Below, piece after piece: positions 18,060-26,299 of a stretch of DNA of 64,000 nt; positions within the stretch are counted from its first letter, which is position 1, and the number at the start of each line of letters is the position of its first letter. The stretch comes from Fidelibacterota bacterium. Lineage in GTDB: Bacteria; Fidelibacterota; Marinisomatia; Marinisomatales; UBA1611. Both the position numbers and the translations under genes were made by a program. The stretch is from assembly GCA_002708715.1 (NCBI GenBank), contig PAPB01000028.1, positions 58,590 to 122,589 of the forward strand, given 5' to 3'. Below the pieces are notes generated by a model, which made no database searches, was not told the origin of the DNA, and worked only from the letters and a program-made list of their open reading frames with translations.

Positions 18060-19781
18060 TTATAGCTCTTCCACCGTTGACCTAAGTACTTCTTCAATCG
18101 ATGTCGTACCATCCATTACGCGGGCAAGTCCCGCTTCGCGAAGAGTTGTCATGCCATTTTTAAGAGATGCCTGCCTAATTTCATCTTCATTGGCATTGTC
18201 AAAAACTAATTTTCTAAGATCGCGAGCCATAGGAATCATTTCAAAAATAGCCAATCTTCCCTTGTAACCAGTATTTCTACATTCACCACAACCTTCACCT
18301 TTATAAAGAGGTCCAGTTAAATTTTTTGGGTCTAGACCGACTAAAGCCAATTCTTCATTCGTAGGTGTATACTCTTTTTTACATTTTTCGCAAATTCTTC
18401 GCACTAATCTTTGAGCCATAACCAAATTTAAACAGGACCCTACAAGAAATGGAGCAATCCCGATATCAAGTAATCTCGTTATTGTACCAGGTGCATCATT
18501 AGCGTGCACTGTAGAAAAAACTAAATGACCAGTTAATGCAAACTTCACAGCAATATCAGCTGTCTCACCATCTCTTATCTCACCAATCAATAGCACATCT
18601 GGATCTTGTCGGAGGATTGATCTTAATGTTGATCCAAATGTTAATCCAATATCTTCAAATACCTGGACCTGATTTACACCATCAAGCTGATACTCTACGG
18701 GGTCTTCAACGGTAGTAATATTTGTGCTTTCGCTCTTAATTTCTTTTAATGCCGCATAGAGAGATGTTGATTTACCTGAACCTGTTGGGCCAGAAACAAC
18801 AACCATACCATATGGTTGTTTAATTACTTTTTTAAACTTCCCTAGATTTTGTTTAGGAAATCCTAGCGAAGTTAAATTAAAATCAAAACCAGTCTTATCT
18901 AATAGTCTCATTACAACCTTTTCACCATAAACAGTAGGTAAAATTGAAACCCTGATATCTATATCTTTCCCTGGTGCTTTAATAGAAAAACGACCATCTT
19001 GAGGCAGTCGCTTTTCAGCTATATTCAAGTTAGATAAAATTTTAATTCTTGTAACAAGGCCACTAAGTGAAGAAACCGGTGGGGTCATAATTGTTTGAAG
19101 AACGCCATCAATTCGGATGCGGATATATACCTGTTTTTCCATGGGCTCAATATGAATATCCGTTGCTCTTTCTTTTATTGATTCCATAAAAATAAGATTG
19201 ACAAGTTTGACAATTGGGGCATCCTCATCAGACGCTTTATCAGGCGAAAGATCAACCTCTTCCTGGGAGCCTTCATCTCCTGAAACAACAGTTATACTAT
19301 CAATAGTCTCGGCAACTTCTGCTGTTTTTTGAATTTCACCATATACCTTATCTAATGCCTTTTCTAAAAGATCTGGTCCAGCCACTAAAATATCAGGATT
19401 AAGGTTAGTAAGTCGCTTAACGGAATCAACCGCCACAACATCTTCTGGGTCTTCCATAGCAACAGTGATAGTCGTATCGCTTTTTTGTACCGCTAGGACT
19501 CGATTCTCCCTAGCAAAATCTTCAGGAATAAGACTCGCTACCGTAGAATCAGTCTCTAAGAGAATGAAATTATCTGCTTTCCTATACCCCAATTGCTCAG
19601 CGTATGCAGAAGTAAAATCATCTTCTTCAATAAAACCCATCTCTATCAGGGTCATTCCAATCTTTTCATTGGTGACTTTTTGTTCCGCAAGAGCCTCATT
19701 AACTCCACTCTCGGTAGCTTTACCATTGTGGATTAGAATTTCGCCCAATTTTGCAAATTGAGGATTAAAGTTTGCACTCAT
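18060..19781 (-). CDS. pilB: Type IV pilus assembly ATPase PilB
   Basis: A 573-residue extension motor of the GspE/PulE family. It has an N-terminal MshEN-type domain (about 5-165, starting near FAKLGEILIHNGK), a central linker, Walker A GPTGSGKSTS (about 331-340), an Asp-box, a Walker B region DPDVLLIGEIRD (about 392-403), a His-box around TGHLVFSTVHAND and the tetracysteine zinc site CEKC...CGEC (about 463-497). MshEN domains of some homologues bind cyclic di-GMP, so second-messenger control is possible here. It is encoded 29 bases after the Ig-repeat lipoprotein and abuts pilC. Confidence 0.96.
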   Translation of the reverse strand: MSANFNPQFAKLGEILIHNGKATESGVNEALAEQKVTNEKIGMTLIEMGFIEEDDFTSAYAEQLGYRKADNFILLETDSTVASLIPEDFARENRVLAVQKSDTTITVAMEDPEDVVAVDSVKRLTNLNPDILVAGPDLLEKALDKVYGEIQKTAEVAETIDSITVVSGDEGSQEEVDLSPDKASDEDAPIVKLVNLIFMESIKERATDIHIEPMEKQVYIRIRIDGVLQTIMTPPVSSLSGLVTRIKILSNLNIAEKRLPQDGRFSIKAPGKDIDIRVSILPTVYGEKVVMRLLDKTGFDFNLTSLGFPKQNLGKFKKVIKQPYGMVVVSGPTGSGKSTSLYAALKEIKSESTNITTVEDPVEYQLDGVNQVQVFEDIGLTFGSTLRSILRQDPDVLLIGEIRDGETADIAVKFALTGHLVFSTVHANDAPGTITRLLDIGIAPFLVGSCLNLVMAQRLVRRICEKCKKEYTPTNEELALVGLDPKNLTGPLYKGEGCGECRNTGYKGRLAIFEMIPMARDLRKLVFDNANEDEIRQASLKNGMTTLREAGLARVMDGTTSIEEVLRSTVEEL

Positions 19782-19810
19782 ATTGTATTCCTAATTTCTT
19801 GGTTAATTTA

Positions 19811-22057
19811 TCAAGGACATGCTGCAGGAGATCTTACAAGCAGTATATCTAGCGGATCGCTTGTTGTTATTTCAGGTATTAATAGAGTCGCTGATAGCGA
19901 TGCAGTAAAGTCATCATATGTACACGTTGATGGATTTGTAGTATCGTCAACATTTGCCAACGTACAAAGCGCCTGATCAAATTCAACTATTATTCTCGCA
20001 TATCCATCTGCATCTGTTCTTACGACTGCTTCACAGTTAATCATAGAATAACCATCCCAATAGCCATTACCTTCACCTTCATCAAATGTACCATCAACAC
20101 CATCTTGGCCAAAATCATCAAATGGTTCAGATACTTCTGCGGTATCAATTAATCCATCACCATCTATATCAAAAGAATCATGCTTTTCATTGAATGTTCC
20201 CATATCCAATGTTTCTGGATCATCGTCAGCTCCATAATCTCGCCATGAGAAGCAACCGTCAGCCGCACCTGCTCCAAGCACTCCCTCATCTACATATGCC
20301 TCATACCCAAATTCAAACCAGTTATTTACCCCTGTTCCACTAAAAGCAACAGGCGCATCTACAACGGGGTTACCATAAAAATCTATCACAAGAGCACTGA
20401 CCTGTATCAATGCTGGATTTCCATTCAGGCTGAAATCCCAGTAAGTTGCGTTTGCCAAAAGTGAAACCTGCCCTGGAAGAAAAAACAAGGTAGCATCACC
20501 TTGACCTTCATTAATATAAGATGCTATAGAATCACCATTCGTTCCAAAAGTTAATGCTCGAACCTGACCAATATCTCCGATTGCATCTGTGGAGTAAACA
20601 ATATTAGATCGTGCAACTCCTGAAGTAGCTGTTCCACTCAAAATTCCCTCATTATTTGTATAACTAACTCCCTCAACAAAGGCATCGATTAGAGTGTCTG
20701 GGGGAAGCGGATTTATATTCCAGTATACATATGTAGAATCTTCAACTGGATTATACCATCTATCATAGACTATTGCAGCACACTCTGTCTGATAAAAACC
20801 ACCACCAATAGCTTCTGTGCTATTAGGGTCGTACTCAGCTTCGATATGATACGGCGCTCCAGAAGCAATAATTACTGGAACAGTTACACTCTCAAGTTCA
20901 GTATTTGAGCTATCACAAATAGAGGTCTCTGCAGTATTCGCGGTCGCAATGATTCTTACAGGTCCTGGCTCTGTACCACTATTCAATGAAACAGTTGCAA
21001 CACCATTAACAGACTCTACATTAACATTATTTACATCTGGAGAATTCAAATAACACCCTGCTAGTACTGGCTCTAATCTAAAATTAACTGTTACTGGAGT
21101 TGTCAAAAGATTTCCATTGCTATCATAAATTTCTGCTTTTATATCTGTTGATTCAATTCCACCACCATCTTTTACTACAATTTCACTTGGATTAGAAGAT
21201 GGAATTTCAATATAAGCACAAGACCCAACTGCGCTCTCCGTTCCTATAACAATTTGCTTAGCAACAGTGACAGTATCAGTAATAGATGGATGATAGAAGG
21301 AAGTATTTACATTCCCTGGTCCGACATTTTCACTAAACCCATAAGACTCAAATGTTGTATTGACCCTTCCCGTAGCATCTGTGTAACATGTATCACCACA
21401 AGCGATACTCCCGTTTTCTGATTCTATTATCAATCGAACTCCTGAAAGTTCATCTCCATATTTATTCTGAAGCAAAACTTCAAAAGCGCTGCTCTCTCCA
21501 AGTCCAATCTGAGATTCAGCAGTAATATTCATAGTGTATGGCCAAACAAGATCTTTACTGTTAAAAATTGAAAATTCGACATTATCGATAATATCTGTTG
21601 TGTATTTTACAGTGATAATTGCTCCTGAACTGGCTGCAGTTACAATCTTGTCTATCCCATCAGCAGGTGTAAACCTCGCATAAGCATAACCATTGCCTCC
21701 TTTATTCGGGAAACCATATTCCTTGAAGTTAGGAACGTATTTTGTAGAAGGATCAGAGGTGTCAAAGCTACCTGCAACATCACTGGAAAACTGTAATGAC
21801 TTACTATTAACGCCATTACCTTCAGAATCTAACAAACGAGCAATAACCATGATAGATGATTTTGCACTAGGGTCAGAAAGGACCTCTCCAACAATAGTTG
21901 GATTTGAAGTTTCTCCATGAATAAAGACGTATGATAACTCTAATGTACCAGATTCAACTGCGGCAGTTGATCCTGTGGGAACTCGATCATCGCAAGATAA
22001 TCCAAAAAATCCATATAAAGCGAATATAAAAAAAGTGATTAAATGTATTTTTTTCAT
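19811..22057 (-). CDS. Ig-repeat (invasin-like) lipoprotein inside the pilus operon
   Basis: A 748-residue lipoprotein not normally part of pilus operons. The N-terminus has a lipobox (FGLSC, Cys22). The mature part contains several bacterial Ig-like domains of the Big_1/invasin type, recognisable from repeats such as SSAFEVLLQNKYGDELSGVRLIIES and FYGNPVVDAPVAFSG, each with a D-x-x-G-N/V-P turn and a TDATGRVNTTF-type closing strand. A calcium-loop-like segment (DIDGDGLIDTAE) lies near 660, and cysteine pairs (for example CGDTC) suggest disulfides. It sits 2 bases after pilQ and 29 before pilB, so it is certainly co-transcribed with the pilus. Possible jobs are an adhesin, a stalk around the secretin, or a lipoprotein that helps PilQ insert; none is shown by the sequence. 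Confidence 0.8.
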   Translation of the reverse strand: MKKIHLITFFIFALYGFFGLSCDDRVPTGSTAAVESGTLELSYVFIHGETSNPTIVGEVLSDPSAKSSIMVIARLLDSEGNGVNSKSLQFSSDVAGSFDTSDPSTKYVPNFKEYGFPNKGGNGYAYARFTPADGIDKIVTAASSGAIITVKYTTDIIDNVEFSIFNSKDLVWPYTMNITAESQIGLGESSAFEVLLQNKYGDELSGVRLIIESENGSIACGDTCYTDATGRVNTTFESYGFSENVGPGNVNTSFYHPSITDTVTVAKQIVIGTESAVGSCAYIEIPSSNPSEIVVKDGGGIESTDIKAEIYDSNGNLLTTPVTVNFRLEPVLAGCYLNSPDVNNVNVESVNGVATVSLNSGTEPGPVRIIATANTAETSICDSSNTELESVTVPVIIASGAPYHIEAEYDPNSTEAIGGGFYQTECAAIVYDRWYNPVEDSTYVYWNINPLPPDTLIDAFVEGVSYTNNEGILSGTATSGVARSNIVYSTDAIGDIGQVRALTFGTNGDSIASYINEGQGDATLFFLPGQVSLLANATYWDFSLNGNPALIQVSALVIDFYGNPVVDAPVAFSGTGVNNWFEFGYEAYVDEGVLGAGAADGCFSWRDYGADDDPETLDMGTFNEKHDSFDIDGDGLIDTAEVSEPFDDFGQDGVDGTFDEGEGNGYWDGYSMINCEAVVRTDADGYARIIVEFDQALCTLANVDDTTNPSTCTYDDFTASLSATLLIPEITTSDPLDILLVRSPAACP

Positions 22058-22059
22058 GT

Positions 22060-23523
22060 TTATTGTCCTCCATCCTCGGATTCTATTGTACCAGGTTCGA
22101 CTGGTTCTGCGGATCCCATAGATCCCGTAGATTTAGTTGCTCTACCATTTGAATCGTAGGCATCTTTTATAACATAATCTTCATAGGTTTTTATGGCACT
22201 TGATTTTGCAATCCCAGTGTATTCATCCTTTATAATTTTAGGTGTAATTTGTATGATTAAATCTGTCTTTCTTTCTATTACCCCATTGGATGTAAAAAGT
22301 TTTTCACCAACATAGGGCAGTTTATGCAATAAAGGGAATTTATAAGAGGTTTCTTTTTTATCATTACTCAAAAGCCCCCCAATAATAATTGATTCGCCAT
22401 CTTTAACTCTTATAGTAGTAGATGACATTCTACTCTTAACTCTCGGTATATTAGCATCTGGGCCTATAAATTCAAAAATAGTTGAGACCTCTGGTTCCAC
22501 CTTAACTGTTATATATCCATCCGTATTAACAGTGGGAAGTACATTTAATTTTATTCCAACCTCTTCTTTTTGCACCTGTACCTGTCCACCAACACCACCA
22601 GAACTGAGAATATATGGTACAATATCAACCAGCTTTATATTGGCCTCTCTACCATTAATGGTAGTTAGTCTAGAATCTGCAAGCACCTCAGCCTTGTTGT
22701 TCCTCATAAGTAAATCAAGAGTTAAGTCAAAAGCGGTTAACTGCCTACTAAAATACTTAGGTAAAATTCCTGTTTTATCTTTTTCAAATAAACCACTGAG
22801 ACGATTAAAACCCATTGTCGCTGGCACCTGCCCTATAGTCTGATCATCTGGGACTACTGATCCCCCACCATCTTCTAGAGGAACACCATTTTCCGCGAGA
22901 ATCGTTTTGTAACTTGCTATTTTGGACCAGTCTAGTCCCAACTGCTCTTCAATATCTGCCGCAACTTCAATAAGTCTCGTTTCCAACATTATCTGGATAG
23001 CTGGGACATCAATGCTCTCGACTACCTGAATGATCTCAGCTATCTTTTTTGGTGAAGCATTAACAAGCAATTTATTTCCAGGGATATCAACCTGCACCTG
23101 ATCTGATATATCCTGAAGTAGATTTTTCACATCCTCAGCCGTAGCATATTTCAAAGTAATCACGTAAGAAGTAACTCCAACTTCTTCCTTTAATTTTTTT
23201 GGATCTGCAACAAGAAATGAATTTCCCACAACCTCATAGCTAAGACCAACAGCTCTTACTACAAGGTTAATTGCTTGCTCAATGGGAACTTCATCTAAAT
23301 GAATAGATACCTTGTCTTGCTTATTTACATTGGGGTCTGTAACAATATTATATCCACTCTCTTTTGCAAGTATCGATAAAATACTTGGCAAAAATGCATC
23401 CTCTGCATGAATAGTAATTAAAGTCTTTTCATCTCCATCTGAGCCAGATTCAGTTTGCGACATTGCCAGATCAATCGATATAAATAATAGCATAGATCCA
23501 ATCAATATTTTCAAAAATTTCAT
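22060..23523 (-). CDS. pilQ: Type IV pilus secretin PilQ
   Basis: A 487-residue outer-membrane channel for the pilus. Signal peptide (about 1-22), STN/N0-type domain (about 33-95, with ITIHAEDAFLPSILSILAKESG), N1 domain (about 115-185), then the secretin domain (about 210-440) with the conserved PRVKSRMSSTTIRVKDGESIIIGGLLSNDKK and VGEKLFTSNG..RKTDLIIQITPKII segments. It lacks AMIN domains and is shorter than proteobacterial PilQ (about 700), as in other FCB bacteria. It begins 35 bases after the PilP-like gene and ends 2 bases before the Ig-repeat lipoprotein. Confidence 0.95.
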   Translation of the reverse strand: MKFLKILIGSMLLFISIDLAMSQTESGSDGDEKTLITIHAEDAFLPSILSILAKESGYNIVTDPNVNKQDKVSIHLDEVPIEQAINLVVRAVGLSYEVVGNSFLVADPKKLKEEVGVTSYVITLKYATAEDVKNLLQDISDQVQVDIPGNKLLVNASPKKIAEIIQVVESIDVPAIQIMLETRLIEVAADIEEQLGLDWSKIASYKTILAENGVPLEDGGGSVVPDDQTIGQVPATMGFNRLSGLFEKDKTGILPKYFSRQLTAFDLTLDLLMRNNKAEVLADSRLTTINGREANIKLVDIVPYILSSGGVGGQVQVQKEEVGIKLNVLPTVNTDGYITVKVEPEVSTIFEFIGPDANIPRVKSRMSSTTIRVKDGESIIIGGLLSNDKKETSYKFPLLHKLPYVGEKLFTSNGVIERKTDLIIQITPKIIKDEYTGIAKSSAIKTYEDYVIKDAYDSNGRATKSTGSMGSAEPVEPGTIESEDGGQ

Positions 23524-23558
23524 ATTTAATATTTCCTTAATAATATTTTTTTAATTCT

Positions 23559-24059
23559 TTATGTAGAGGGTTCATATCCAGGAGCAGGATACGACTTCAA
23601 ACCACCAGAGTTTTTAATAATAACCTGCGTACCATCAATTAAATCAATTGTTCCAATATTTGTCAATGTATCACCAACTGAAACAGTAAATGCTTTCCCT
23701 CTATAATCTATCTGAGCCTGAAAATGATCATCTCGCTGATATACAAGAGCAACTCTAACGGCATTTCTATTTCTTCTAGCTTTCCTTCCACTACCATCAG
23801 CAAGGCCAAGAACATTAGTTAATAGCATCGGAGTATTCTCAATGATAAATTGAAAATCACTACGTTCTTCAAGCCTACCCTCTAAATAAGATATTATATT
23901 TTCTAATTCTTTATCCGTTCCAAACTGAAGATCCGCAGACCTATCTTTTAATCGATTGAATTTTTTATTCATTGGAAATAATTTAAAACTCATCGCAATA
24001 ATAGATACAATACTAAACCCTACTACAAGATTCCATATGGTTACTGATCTTTCGCTCAT
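23559..24059 (-). CDS. pilP: PilP-like pilus alignment protein
   Basis: A 166-residue protein with one N-terminal membrane helix (about 10-27), a charged linker, and a C-terminal small beta-domain with DYRGKAFTVSVGDTL and GTIDLIDGTQVIIKNSGG. That pattern resembles the PilP/GspC homology domain, which contacts the secretin N0 domain. It is anchored by a helix rather than a lipobox, so it is closer to GspC in topology. Position between pilO (4-base ATGA overlap) and pilQ supports the call. The family match is by motif and position only. Confidence 0.72.
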   Translation of the reverse strand: MSERSVTIWNLVVGFSIVSIIAMSFKLFPMNKKFNRLKDRSADLQFGTDKELENIISYLEGRLEERSDFQFIIENTPMLLTNVLGLADGSGRKARRNRNAVRVALVYQRDDHFQAQIDYRGKAFTVSVGDTLTNIGTIDLIDGTQVIIKNSGGLKSYPAPGYEPST

Positions 24060-24631
24060 GAAACTACCTTTGACTTTGACTTAACAAGTGTGATCGTAGA
24101 AAGGTTTACAACAAATTCTTGAAATATAAGCCTCTCCTCTTCTGTATTTGCCTTAATCCTCTCAATACCATTTTTCACCTCAAACTCATCAACTGTTATT
24201 AATCGAGGCGAACGTTCAATTTCAGCTAAAAATTTTCCAAACTGATCAAATGTGCACTCTAGGGTAATAATATATGGTGCCTTGAGATAGGTAATTTTAT
24301 CCATCCTAGGTTTAGGCTTTATTCCTAAAAGCTTTATATCTAATTCTTCCAACATATCAGTTAAATTGTTTAAAAAAGGTAGGCTAGCATCATCAGCAAG
24401 AGAATCCGCCTTAGAAAGAGCTAGATTCTCTTGAAAAAGGGTAAATACTCTATCAAGCTGACTTGCAAGTATTTGTGCACTAATTAGATTTTCATTTAGC
24501 TCCTGCTGCTCTTCTTCAAGCACCTTAATTTCAAATGGCTTTTCGGCTATAAGAAAGGAAGCACTCAACCAGTATGATAACGTTAACAGTATAAAACCAG
24601 CAAATAAGATAATATTTCTTTTTTCTGCCAT
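24056..24631 (-). CDS. pilO: Type IV pilus biogenesis protein PilO
   Basis: A 191-residue bitopic inner-membrane protein: a short cytoplasmic N-terminus, one membrane helix (about 8-28), a coiled-coil (about 36-75) and a ferredoxin-like periplasmic domain (about 80-165, with YIITLECTFDQFGKFLAEIERSPRLITVDEF). It pairs with PilN to connect PilM with PilP and the secretin. It starts 8 bases after pilN and overlaps the PilP-like gene by 4 bases. Confidence 0.9.
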   Translation of the reverse strand: MAEKRNIILFAGFILLTLSYWLSASFLIAEKPFEIKVLEEEQQELNENLISAQILASQLDRVFTLFQENLALSKADSLADDASLPFLNNLTDMLEELDIKLLGIKPKPRMDKITYLKAPYIITLECTFDQFGKFLAEIERSPRLITVDEFEVKNGIERIKANTEEERLIFQEFVVNLSTITLVKSKSKVVS

Positions 24632-24639
24632 ATCAGTCC

Positions 24640-25233
24640 CTAAGAAAAAGATTTCCGTTTATTTTTTTTAGATTTAGCCTCAATCTCAAACCTGATAATA
24701 TCCTGTCCTCTAACATTAACCTTATTATGCCCAACATACTTAATTCGACTAAAATTTTTCGAAAATTCTTTGTTATTACGCAACGTCTGCACATATTCAT
24801 CAATAATTTCAAAATCTTTTCGATCTTCAAAAGTAAGAGCAATGCCATAAATAAGGAGTTTTTCTCTTTTATATCGAAGACCCGTGATAGCTATATCATC
24901 TGGCGTAACCTTACCCATTTTTTCCATATTTTGGGCCCATAAAAATCGATCCTGTTCTAAATCTGCAAAAGAAAGTATATCATATTTTGATAGATTTTTT
25001 CCTTGAGACTGGAGCTTATTTATTTCTTCTTTTAATCTAGAAATTTCTTTCTTTTTTTTATCTATAATAGAGTTGTAACCCAAGCTAATCATCAATACTC
25101 TAGCGTTTGCACCAACTAACAACGCGAAAAGGATACCAAATACAATCCACCTTCCTCTTTCCTTAACACGTTCCATACGAGTTTCAGCACTTTCAGCTTT
25201 ATTAAGATTAATAACAATGTACTGCTTACTCAT
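24640..25233 (-). CDS. pilN: Type IV pilus biogenesis protein PilN
   Basis: A 197-residue bitopic protein. The N-terminal cytoplasmic peptide YIVINLNKAES is the conserved PilM-binding segment (the INLLP-type motif). A membrane helix (about 30-50), a coiled-coil rich in K/E (about 58-80) and a ferredoxin-like periplasmic domain follow. It overlaps the pilM end by 8 bases, the usual pilM-pilN coupling. Confidence 0.92.
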   Translation of the reverse strand: MSKQYIVINLNKAESAETRMERVKERGRWIVFGILFALLVGANARVLMISLGYNSIIDKKKKEISRLKEEINKLQSQGKNLSKYDILSFADLEQDRFLWAQNMEKMGKVTPDDIAITGLRYKREKLLIYGIALTFEDRKDFEIIDEYVQTLRNNKEFSKNFSRIKYVGHNKVNVRGQDIIRFEIEAKSKKNKRKSFS

Positions 25234-26290
25234 TGATCATCCCTCCCCTGATACCAAGCCCAAGCGCAGTAGTAAACTGACTTGAGTTGGAAACAGATAT
25301 ACTATCTTTTCCTTCAATATTTTCAAAAGGATTAAAAACTGCACAGTCAATATTAAGTTTCTCGTTTACGAAAGCCGATAAGCCAGGTGTAGATGCACCA
25401 CCTCCAGTTAAAAATATCTTAAGAAAAAAACTCTGACCAGTCTGCTTAGCATAAAATCTAAGAGAGCGCCTCATGTCTTCTACTAGATTATCATAAACAG
25501 TTCGCTCAGCAATACCAACAGCACCATCAACAGATGGCTCACCAGAACCTTTGCTCACCATTGCCGCAAGGCCCTCTTTAAATAACAAATCTTGCGCCTC
25601 GATATACCCAATATCTTTCTTATCTGATAGTTCTTTAACAAAATGATGACCGCCAATAGGCAAGTCTCTTGTAAAAAATTGTTGTCCTTTTCCATATACC
25701 ACCAACCCTGATGATACAGCGCCAATATCTAGCATAACAACTAAACCATCTTCTGGTATATCTTTTACAAAAGAGAAAGCATTACTCATTGCAATTGGAT
25801 TAACATCTACGACACCAGCCTTAAGACCACACTCTTTTAAGAGATCCATATGAGCAGTTAGCACACCTTTTGTACATGCAACAAGTCCAACGTCAATTTT
25901 ATCAACTTCTTGTTTATTTGAGCCTAAAATCTGATAGTCAATTACAGCATCGGTACCATCCATAGGTATATGTTTTCGTGCTTCAAAAGTCATGGCGGAT
26001 TCAAGCTCGTCCGATGGCATCTCCATCGTTGTTATTTGCTTAATACTCGCAGAAGAACCTCCAATACCAGTTATGAGAGATTTTGCTTTTTTAGGATTAA
26101 AGCCCTGTTGTTTAAATAATTCTCTAACAGCCATGACCCAATGGGACCGGTCAATCTTTTCAGGATCAAAAGCAGTATTAGCATCAGGCACTAACCGTGA
26201 CCCCGCATCAATTACCTTGTATCCATCTTTTGTTTTTTCTGCAGTTACCATTTTCACATACTGCCTACCAATATCTAGTCCTAAATACAT
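25226..26290 (-). CDS. pilM: Type IV pilus assembly protein PilM
   Basis: A 354-residue actin-like ATPase related to FtsA. The start YLGLDIGRQYVKMV is the phosphate-1 motif. GLVVMLDIGAVSSGLVVY (about 184) is the phosphate-2 motif, and FLTGGGASTPGLSAFV (about 294) is the adenosine motif. It forms the cytoplasmic ring that docks PilN and the motors. It is encoded 9 bases after the PilX-like gene and overlaps pilN. Confidence 0.95.
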   Translation of the reverse strand: MYLGLDIGRQYVKMVTAEKTKDGYKVIDAGSRLVPDANTAFDPEKIDRSHWVMAVRELFKQQGFNPKKAKSLITGIGGSSASIKQITTMEMPSDELESAMTFEARKHIPMDGTDAVIDYQILGSNKQEVDKIDVGLVACTKGVLTAHMDLLKECGLKAGVVDVNPIAMSNAFSFVKDIPEDGLVVMLDIGAVSSGLVVYGKGQQFFTRDLPIGGHHFVKELSDKKDIGYIEAQDLLFKEGLAAMVSKGSGEPSVDGAVGIAERTVYDNLVEDMRRSLRFYAKQTGQSFFLKIFLTGGGASTPGLSAFVNEKLNIDCAVFNPFENIEGKDSISVSNSSQFTTALGLGIRGGMINE

Positions 26291-26299
26291 ATATTTTTA

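Noticed and set aside
17122..19761. Plus-strand frames opposite pilC and pilB
   Set aside because: pilC and pilB are full-length with all motifs, so the opposite frames are shadows.
24633..24848. A 71-residue minus-strand frame inside pilN
   Set aside because: Out-of-frame shadow of pilN, which matches its family over its whole length.
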